This document shows, one piece after another, positions 1 to 4,247 of a stretch of DNA of 14,420 nt. The stretch is from assembly GCA_017960065.1 (NCBI GenBank), contig JAGCZK010000203.1:1-14420 (forward strand), given 5' to 3'. This stretch comes from Paludibacteraceae bacterium. GTDB lineage: Bacteria > Bacteroidota > Bacteroidia > Bacteroidales > Paludibacteraceae. The stretch's first letter is position 1. Each line of letters starts with the position of its first letter. Made by a program: the position numbers and the translations under genes. The notes beneath the pieces were generated by a model. It was not told the DNA's origin. It did not search any database and was given only the letters and a program-made list of their open reading frames with translations.

Positions 1-406
1 CGCCTACGTGCTAGGCGACAAAGGCACCCCGGCCGACAACGCGGCCACGCGCCACATCCGTCCGGCCCGCGGGGCCGACGACACCGGCGTCACCGTCTGC
101 TACAACACGGTCAAGGACACGGCCTTTGTCAGTCCGGTCATCGCCGTGCCCTGCGTCATGGGCATCAATCCCGTCAACTGGCGCACCGACACCATGGGCG
201 CTCGCCTGCACGACTCCATCCAGGTGACGCTCGACACCACCTGGCACGTGCTGGTGGTCGATGGCTACGATGGCGCAGAGTACAAGCCCATCCTCGGCTT
301 CATCAATGTGGGCGACATCCACAGCTGCGAGCCCTGGCTCTACAGCGACTGCCTGCGGCAGAATTTCGCCCTGCGCACCCAGGCCTGGCGGGTGCGGAGG
401 CCCTAA
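1..406 (+). CDS. 3' fragment of a possible DUF3089 (alpha/beta-hydrolase-like) protein
   Basis: The reading frame is open at the left edge (first full codon at base 2) and ends with TAA at 404-406, so only the last 135 or so residues are visible. The internal GTG at base 8 is probably not the real start, because the frame continues upstream without a stop. The fragment contains IRPARGADDTGV, an INPVNWRTD segment and a C-terminal stretch with an LRQNFALR helix. From memory these resemble the C-terminal half of Bacteroidetes DUF3089 proteins, a family with an alpha/beta-hydrolase-like fold; that assignment is by resemblance only. The catalytic nucleophile region would lie outside the window. 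Several Cys residues and no membrane segment are visible. A large antisense ORF over this region is a composition shadow. Coding status is well supported, the family name only moderately. Confidence 0.6.
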   Translation, partial: AYVLGDKGTPADNAATRHIRPARGADDTGVTVCYNTVKDTAFVSPVIAVPCVMGINPVNWRTDTMGARLHDSIQVTLDTTWHVLVVDGYDGAEYKPILGFINVGDIHSCEPWLYSDCLRQNFALRTQAWRVRRP

Positions 407-466
407 TCGAAATATTTAACGGCCGCCACTTGCTTTATTCCCACGAAAAATGTAAATTTACCATCG

Positions 467-499
467 TTTTCAGAATAAAAACAACATTGATTATTTTTG
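467..499 (+). promoter_or_regulatory. Bacteroidetes-type promoter for the small secreted protein gene
   Basis: TATTTTTG at 492-499 is an exact match to the Bacteroidetes -7 consensus TAnnTTTG. A TTTTC at 467-471 lies about 21 bases upstream, close to the -33 TTTG position. Transcription would start near 505, giving a leader of about 35 bases before the ATG at 539. A perfect 10-bp palindrome, GTAAATTTAC at 452-461, sits just upstream of the -33 region and could be an activator site or chance in AT-rich DNA. Confidence 0.55.
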
Positions 500-538
500 C
501 ATAATTAACACCTCAATCCTTTATTTAAACATTTAATC

Positions 539-940
539 ATGAAAACTTTTAAAAAACTCACCCTCGCCGTACTGGCTCTGGCCTTCGCCGCCACCGCCAT
601 GGCTCGCACCACCTTCACCATTGGAGGCGACGAAAAGACCTACAACCAAATCCGCATCGTTAACCGTACCTCACAAGAAAACTTCAAATGCCGTCTGGTC
701 ATCGTTGATCCGAACGACAACAGCAAAACCCTCAAAGAATACGGTATTTACGAGCTGAAAGAAAAAGGCGACAGCGACTCCAACACCGACAAAATCAAAC
801 GCGGCACCACCCTGGCCATCGAAATGGAAAATTCGTTTGAAGGGGAAATCTATGTAACCATCGATTACATCGACGCACCGTTCTTCGATGCCGTGATGGT
901 GTACTTGTACGACCAAGCCCCTGAATTTAACGCAGAATAA
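539..940 (+). CDS. Small secreted protein of unknown function (133 aa)
   Basis: This encodes a 133-residue protein with a clear Sec signal peptide: a lysine-rich N terminus (MKTFKKL), a hydrophobic Leu/Ala core and a likely cleavage after an Ala-rich TAMA segment near residue 22. No lipobox cysteine is present, so it should be periplasmic or secreted rather than a lipoprotein. The mature part of about 110 residues alternates hydrophobic and polar residues and looks like a beta-sandwich or similar beta-rich fold, with a single Cys in the KCRLVIVD strand. It ends in an acidic tail. I do not recognise the family. A consensus promoter precedes it, and the DUF937-like gene starts only 26 bases after its stop, so the two are probably cotranscribed. 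Confidence 0.85.
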   Translation: MKTFKKLTLAVLALAFAATAMARTTFTIGGDEKTYNQIRIVNRTSQENFKCRLVIVDPNDNSKTLKEYGIYELKEKGDSDSNTDKIKRGTTLAIEMENSFEGEIYVTIDYIDAPFFDAVMVYLYDQAPEFNAE

Positions 941-966
941 TCACCAATCTTTTAAATTTTTATACT

Positions 967-1434
967 ATGTCAATCCTTACAGATCTCATTTCGAGCCAAG
1001 TGCAATCTTCGGCCAAAGGCAGCAACTTAAGTGAAACCGTATTGAAGGGTCTTGGCGACTCGGTGTTGGGCAGCGTCAAGGAATCGGCCCAGACCAGCTC
1101 GGGCATTTCGGACCTGACCTCGCTGTTCACCGGCAAGACCAAGGCCGAATCGAGCCCCGTCACCGCACTGGCCACCAGTTTGTTCACCGACAAAATCGCC
1201 AGCAAGCTGAAACTCGACGCCTCGACCACCAAAACCGCCGCCGCACTGCTGCCGACCATCATTTCGGCCATCGTTTCGGCCACCAAAAAGGACAAAAGCA
1301 AATCGGGCGGATTGGACCTCAACTCCATCATCGCCTCGGTGGGTGGCGAAGTGGCCAAGGACAGCCTCAAAAACGCCGCTGCCTCGAGCCTGAAAAACGC
1401 CGCCGGCAGCCTGCTGGGCAAATTGTTCAAATAA
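967..1434 (+). CDS. DUF937/YidB-like Ala-Ser-Lys-rich protein (155 aa)
   Basis: A 155-residue protein with no signal peptide, very rich in Ala, Ser, Lys, Leu and Thr and almost devoid of aromatic residues. It is predicted to be largely helical. The segment around residues 58-105 (TALATSLFTDKIASKLKL, then TKTAAALLPTIISAI) resembles the helical repeat of DUF937/YidB-like proteins, where short helices ending in a Leu-Leu-Pro turn recur. The C-terminal part has two near-repeated LKNAA helices and ends in a basic LLGKLFK tail. Biochemical role is unknown for this family. It lies 26 bases after the secreted protein gene and a strong terminator follows 24 bases after its stop, so it is the last gene of that unit. 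Coding status is strong; the family name is by resemblance. Confidence 0.75.
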   Translation: MSILTDLISSQVQSSAKGSNLSETVLKGLGDSVLGSVKESAQTSSGISDLTSLFTGKTKAESSPVTALATSLFTDKIASKLKLDASTTKTAAALLPTIISAIVSATKKDKSKSGGLDLNSIIASVGGEVAKDSLKNAAASSLKNAAGSLLGKLFK

Positions 1435-1457
1435 CTTGCAATTTCTAACCAAACCAT

Positions 1458-1496
1458 AAAAACAGGGTTGTTTTTTTTAGACAACCCTGTTTTTCT
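1458..1496. terminator. Bidirectional intrinsic terminator
   Basis: A perfect 14-bp inverted repeat, with arms at 1458-1471 and 1481-1494 and a 9-base T-rich loop. The right arm ends in TTTTT and the left arm starts with AAAAA, so a U-tract is present in both transcripts. It closes the DUF937-like unit on the plus strand and can also end the DUF4250 unit arriving on the minus strand. Confidence 0.85.
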
Positions 1497-1503
1497 CATC
1501 CTT

Positions 1504-1644
1504 ATGCCAACATTCGGAATCAACGAAGATAATCGTAAAGAAGAACTGATCCGCCTCATCGAGCGCTCGGTCAAAGAATTGTCGTTGGGCGAACTCGAAG
1601 CCCTCTATTACGACATGTACACCAAAGGCTACATTCAAGACTGA
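1504..1644 (+). CDS. Small acidic helical protein (46 aa), unrecognised
   Basis: ATG at 1504 opens a 46-codon frame ending in TGA at 1642-1644. The product starts MPTFGINED and continues with a charged amphipathic helix (RKEELIRLIERSVKEL) and a SLGELEALYYDMYTKGY segment. Codon choice (C/G at third positions, CGC/CTC/ATC/GAA) matches neighbouring genes, and the residue pattern is protein-like rather than shadow-like. It starts only 10 bases after the terminator stem and I see no TAnnTTTG element in front of it, so how it is transcribed is unclear; readthrough of the hairpin is one option. It converges with the minus-strand 85-residue gene with four bases between the stops. No family recognised; it could still be a chance ORF. 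Confidence 0.55.
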   Translation: MPTFGINEDNRKEELIRLIERSVKELSLGELEALYYDMYTKGYIQD

Positions 1645-1648
1645 CCGT

Positions 1649-1906
1649 TCAGGCCGGCGCGTTGAGCAGCGCCTCGAGTTGCCGCAAGGCATCCGACAGG
1701 TCGTCGGCAAAACACTCGTGGCGGCGCAAGTAGTCGGTCCTCCCCTGCCCCAATCGGGCATACAGTTGCGGATTCATTCCGTCGGCATACGACGCAATGG
1801 CGTATTCGATATCCTCTTTCTGCCAATCCAGTTGGGAGTGGACATACACGCGGTGTTTTTGGTGAAAAAAACAGTAGGCCGTTTCGACAGCGTCTTTCGT
1901 AATCAT
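1649..1906 (-). CDS. Conserved-looking small protein of unknown function (85 aa)
   Basis: Start chosen at the ATG at 1906 (product begins MITKDAVE), because this leaves two bases between it and the stop of the upstream DUF4250 gene. The longer frame back to 2179 would overlap that gene completely with low-quality, Arg-rich sequence. The 85-residue product is soluble and mostly helical, with an aromatic/His-rich N-terminal segment (AYCFFHQKHRVY), a WQKEDIEYAIASY helix, and a C-terminal helix rich in Leu and acid residues. No signal peptide or membrane segment is visible. I do not recognise the family. Its tight coupling to DUF4250 suggests the two are translated from one message and may act together. 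Confidence 0.8.
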   Translation of the reverse strand: MITKDAVETAYCFFHQKHRVYVHSQLDWQKEDIEYAIASYADGMNPQLYARLGQGRTDYLRRHECFADDLSDALRQLEALLNAPA

Positions 1907-1908
1907 GG

Positions 1909-2109
1909 TCACTCGTCGTAGCCAATCGGCCGCATTTGTTTTTGGGTGGCGCTGTACACATAGCCGTGCTGCCGCAAATAATCGAGCAACTCGCTCTCTT
2001 CGCGGTCGTAATAGGCACAGAGCGAACTCAAGTCGTCGAACTCTTCGTCGCGCAACAGCATGTTGATGCCCGACACCAAAATGGCCGGGTCTTGAGGCAG
2101 GTAATCCAT
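1909..2109 (-). CDS. DUF4250 domain protein (66 aa)
   Basis: The product begins MDYLPQDPAILVSGINMLLRD and continues with EEFDDLSSLCAYYDREESELLDYL and GYVYSATQKQ. This matches the pattern I recall for DUF4250: an N-terminal P-x-DP-x-x-L-x-S-x-IN-x-x-LRD motif, a helical middle, then a G-Y-x-Y-x-x-x-x-x-Q hairpin. Function of the family is not known. The start at 2109 was chosen over an upstream start at 2214 because the extra 35 residues would begin upstream of the predicted promoter and have shadow-like composition. A consensus promoter lies 22 bases upstream of this ATG. It is the first gene of a two-gene minus-strand operon and is divergent from the patB-like gene. Confidence 0.8.
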   Translation of the reverse strand: MDYLPQDPAILVSGINMLLRDEEFDDLSSLCAYYDREESELLDYLRQHGYVYSATQKQMRPIGYDE

Positions 2110-2130
2110 ATCGGTTCCAATATTCCGCCA

Positions 2131-2162
2131 CAAAGATACACATTTCCGCACACACACCGCAA
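2131..2162 (-). promoter_or_regulatory. Promoter for the DUF4250 operon
   Basis: On the minus strand TATCTTTG (bases 2138 down to 2131) is an exact TAnnTTTG -7 element. A TTG at 2162-2160, 21 bases further upstream, fits the -33 position. The start point would be near 2124, leaving a leader of about 15 bases. Confidence 0.6.
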
Positions 2163-2177
2163 TCCGTCGTCCAAAGC

Positions 2178-2209
2178 ATTGGGATTTTTTGACAAAATCG
2201 GTAACTTTG
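2178..2209 (+). promoter_or_regulatory. Promoter for the patB-like/alkD operon
   Basis: TAACTTTG at 2202-2209 is an exact TAnnTTTG -7 element. ATTG at 2178-2181, 20 bases upstream, is a reasonable -33 box. Transcription would start near 2216, about 22 bases before the ATG at 2238. It lies back to back with the DUF4250 promoter: the two -33 elements are only about 16 bases apart. Confidence 0.6.
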
Positions 2210-2237
2210 CCCACTGAAAACCCATTTATTTCGCCTT

Positions 2238-3410
2238 ATGAAACACTATTCATTCGACAAACCGATCAACCGCGCGGGCACGCGCACCCTCAAATACGAC
2301 GCACTCAAAGACCGCTTCGGGCGAAGCGACCTCACGCCCCTGTGGGTGGCCGACATGGAATTCGAGGCGCCCGACTTTCTCAGAGAGGCCGTACAACAAC
2401 GCCTGAACCATCCGCTTTACGGCTACACCCTGCTGCCCGAAGGCTATTGGGACACCATCGCCCAATGGATTGCCAGTCACCACGGCTGGCAGGTCCGCAG
2501 CGAATGGATGAAATTTGTGCCGGGCGTGGTGCGCGGCATCGCCACTGTGGTCAATTACCTGGTGGCCCCCGACGAAAAGGTTATCATCCAACCTCCTGTA
2601 TACCATCCCTTCCGCCATGTGGTTTTGGGCAACCATCGCGAGCTGGTGTACAATCCGCTTCGCGAAACCGCCGACCACCGTTACGAGATGGATTTCGAGC
2701 AACTCGAGTCGGTCATCGACGACAAGTGCAAGCTGCTCATCCTGTCGAACCCGCACAACCCGGGAGGGGTGGTCTGGTCGGCCGACACCCTGCGCCGCCT
2801 GGCCGCCATCTGCCACCGGCACGGCATTTACGTCATTTCGGACGAAATCCATTGCGACTTGTGCCTGTGGGGCAACCGGCACGTTCCGTTTGCCACCGTA
2901 TCGAAAGAAGCCGCCGAAATCAGCATCACCTTCGGTGCACCCACCAAGACCTTCAATTTTGCCGGACTGATCAGCGCCTACGCCATTGTGCCCGACGACT
3001 CGCTGCGCGAAGGGCTGTACACCTGGTTGGCGGCCAATGAGTTCGACTGGCCCGATCTGTTCGGCCCCATTGCCACCAAAGCGGCTTTTGAGCAGGGCGA
3101 AACCTGGCGCCGCGAGCTGATTGCCTACCTCGAAGACAACGTCCGCTTTGTCGAAGACTTCTTCGGCAAACAACTCCTCGACATCCGGGTGTGGCGTCCG
3201 CAAGCCTCGTACCTGGTCTGGCTCGACTGCCGGGGGTTGGGGCTCAGCCACAGCCAGCTCATCGACCTGTTTGTCAACAAGGCACGCCTGGCACTCAACG
3301 ACGGGGCGATATTCGGCAACGAGGGCAGCGGATTTATGCGCCTCAACGTAGGCTGCCCGCGCAGCATGTTGCAGCCGGCCTTGGAACAACTCAAAAACGC
3401 CTGCCGCTGA
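2238..3410 (+). CDS. patB: MalY/PatB-type PLP-dependent C-S lyase (cystathionine beta-lyase family aminotransferase)
   Basis: A 390-residue class I/II fold-type I PLP enzyme, the usual length for the MalY/PatB family. Members cleave the C-S bond of cystathionine or related cysteine conjugates to thiol, pyruvate and ammonia in the cytoplasm. Visible signatures are the N-terminal LPLWVADM-like motif (TPLWVADMEFEAP, 33-45), YGYT near 61, the substrate/PLP-binding NPHNPGG at 171-177, SDEIHCDL at 201-208 (Asp pairing with the PLP pyridine nitrogen, plus the family's EIH motif), the Schiff-base Lys237 in PTKTFNFAGL, and the C-terminal RLNVGCPR. The start at 2238 follows a good promoter. The alkD-like gene overlaps its stop. 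Family is secure; the exact substrate (cystathionine or another thioether) cannot be told from sequence, so the symbol is a family label. Confidence 0.92.
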   Translation: MKHYSFDKPINRAGTRTLKYDALKDRFGRSDLTPLWVADMEFEAPDFLREAVQQRLNHPLYGYTLLPEGYWDTIAQWIASHHGWQVRSEWMKFVPGVVRGIATVVNYLVAPDEKVIIQPPVYHPFRHVVLGNHRELVYNPLRETADHRYEMDFEQLESVIDDKCKLLILSNPHNPGGVVWSADTLRRLAAICHRHGIYVISDEIHCDLCLWGNRHVPFATVSKEAAEISITFGAPTKTFNFAGLISAYAIVPDDSLREGLYTWLAANEFDWPDLFGPIATKAAFEQGETWRRELIAYLEDNVRFVEDFFGKQLLDIRVWRPQASYLVWLDCRGLGLSHSQLIDLFVNKARLALNDGAIFGNEGSGFMRLNVGCPRSMLQPALEQLKNACR

Positions 3411-4156
3411 TGTCCGCACTCGAAGAAGCGATGATGCGGCTGGCCGACCCGGCCAAAGTGCCCGGATTGTCGCGGTTTTTCAAGACAGGGCCCGGCCAAT
3501 ACGGCGAAGGCGACCGCTTTTTGGGTATCAAAGTGCCCGACACCCGACTGGCCGTCCGCGCCTGTTGGCGTCGCACCAGCCTCGCCGAATTGGAAGCCTG
3601 CCTGGTGTCGGATTACCATGAAATGCGACTGGCCGCCCTGCTGTGCCTCATCCAGCGCTACCGCCACGCCCAAAAACAAGAGCAGGAAGCGTGCATCCGC
3701 TTTTATCTGGCGCACACCGCCTATATCAACAACTGGGACTTGGTCGATTTGTCGTGCTACGAGTTGCTCGGACATTGGCTGCTCGACAAAGACCGCAGCC
3801 TGCTTTACCGCCTGGCCCGCGAGGGCCAAACGCTCTGGGAACAACGCATCGGCATCGTCAGCACCATGCAGTTCGTCCGCCACGGACAACTCGACGACAC
3901 CTACGCCATTGCCGAAATCCTGCTGTCGCAGCCGGCCCCGCTCCACGACCTGCTGCAAAAAGCCACCGGCTGGCTGCTCCGCGAGGCCGGCAAACGCGAC
4001 GCCCAACGCCTGCGAAACTGGCTGGGCCGACACTATGCGCAACTCCCCCGCACCTGCCTGAGATACGCCATCGAAAAATTCCCGCCGGCCGAGCGCCAAG
4101 CCTGGCTGAAGTGCGGATCGGGGATTCCGACAGAAAAATCAACAAAAATCACTTAA
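3410..4156 (+). CDS. alkD: DNA alkylation repair protein, AlkD family
   Basis: A 248-residue all-helical HEAT-like protein, close to the usual length of AlkD, a DNA glycosylase that removes positively charged alkylated bases such as 3-methyladenine and 7-methylguanine without base flipping. The key motif INNWDLVDLS is present with Trp109 and Asp113, the position and spacing I recall for the catalytic Trp/Asp of Bacillus cereus AlkD. A second conserved Trp188 lies in ATGWLLREAGKRD. The DTRLAVRACW segment at 44-53 is also family-like. The start at 3410 overlaps the stop of the preceding gene as TGATG, so it is translationally coupled to the patB-like gene. A longer in-frame start upstream would run through that gene and is rejected. 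The C-terminal 15 or so residues are polar and probably disordered. Confidence 0.92.
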   Translation: MSALEEAMMRLADPAKVPGLSRFFKTGPGQYGEGDRFLGIKVPDTRLAVRACWRRTSLAELEACLVSDYHEMRLAALLCLIQRYRHAQKQEQEACIRFYLAHTAYINNWDLVDLSCYELLGHWLLDKDRSLLYRLAREGQTLWEQRIGIVSTMQFVRHGQLDDTYAIAEILLSQPAPLHDLLQKATGWLLREAGKRDAQRLRNWLGRHYAQLPRTCLRYAIEKFPPAERQAWLKCGSGIPTEKSTKIT

Positions 4157-4195
4157 TGTCAAATGATACGTCGCCCGGCATTTATTAAAAAATGC

Positions 4196-4203
4196 TAATT
4201 TTG
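4196..4203 (+). promoter_or_regulatory. Promoter -7 element for the 976-residue lectin-like gene
   Basis: TAATTTTG at 4196-4203 matches TAnnTTTG exactly and lies 44 bases before the ATG at 4248. No convincing -33 box is visible about 20 bases upstream, which could mean dependence on an activator or an alternative sigma factor. A 6-bp inverted repeat (GCATTT at 4178-4183, AAATGC at 4190-4195) directly abuts the element on its upstream side. Confidence 0.5.
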
Positions 4204-4247
4204 TAGGATAGACACTGATTTATACAACGAGAAAGGTTTTTCGAAAT

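Noticed and set aside
452..461. GTAAATTTAC perfect 10-bp palindrome as an operator
   Set aside because: Too short and too AT-rich to distinguish from chance; kept only as a remark in the promoter entry.
1907..2179. Longer N terminus for the 85-residue minus-strand protein, back to 2179
   Set aside because: It would overlap the whole DUF4250 gene in another frame with Arg-rich, low-quality sequence; the ATG at 1906 sits two bases after the DUF4250 stop.
3191..3409. Upstream extension of the alkD-like gene
   Set aside because: The extension reads through the patB-like gene out of frame; the ATG in the TGATG overlap gives normal family length and start.
2250..3419. 389-codon antisense ORF over the patB-like gene
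   Set aside because: It is the reverse complement shadow of a gene with complete PLP-enzyme motifs; its product has no recognisable pattern and arises from third-position G/C bias.
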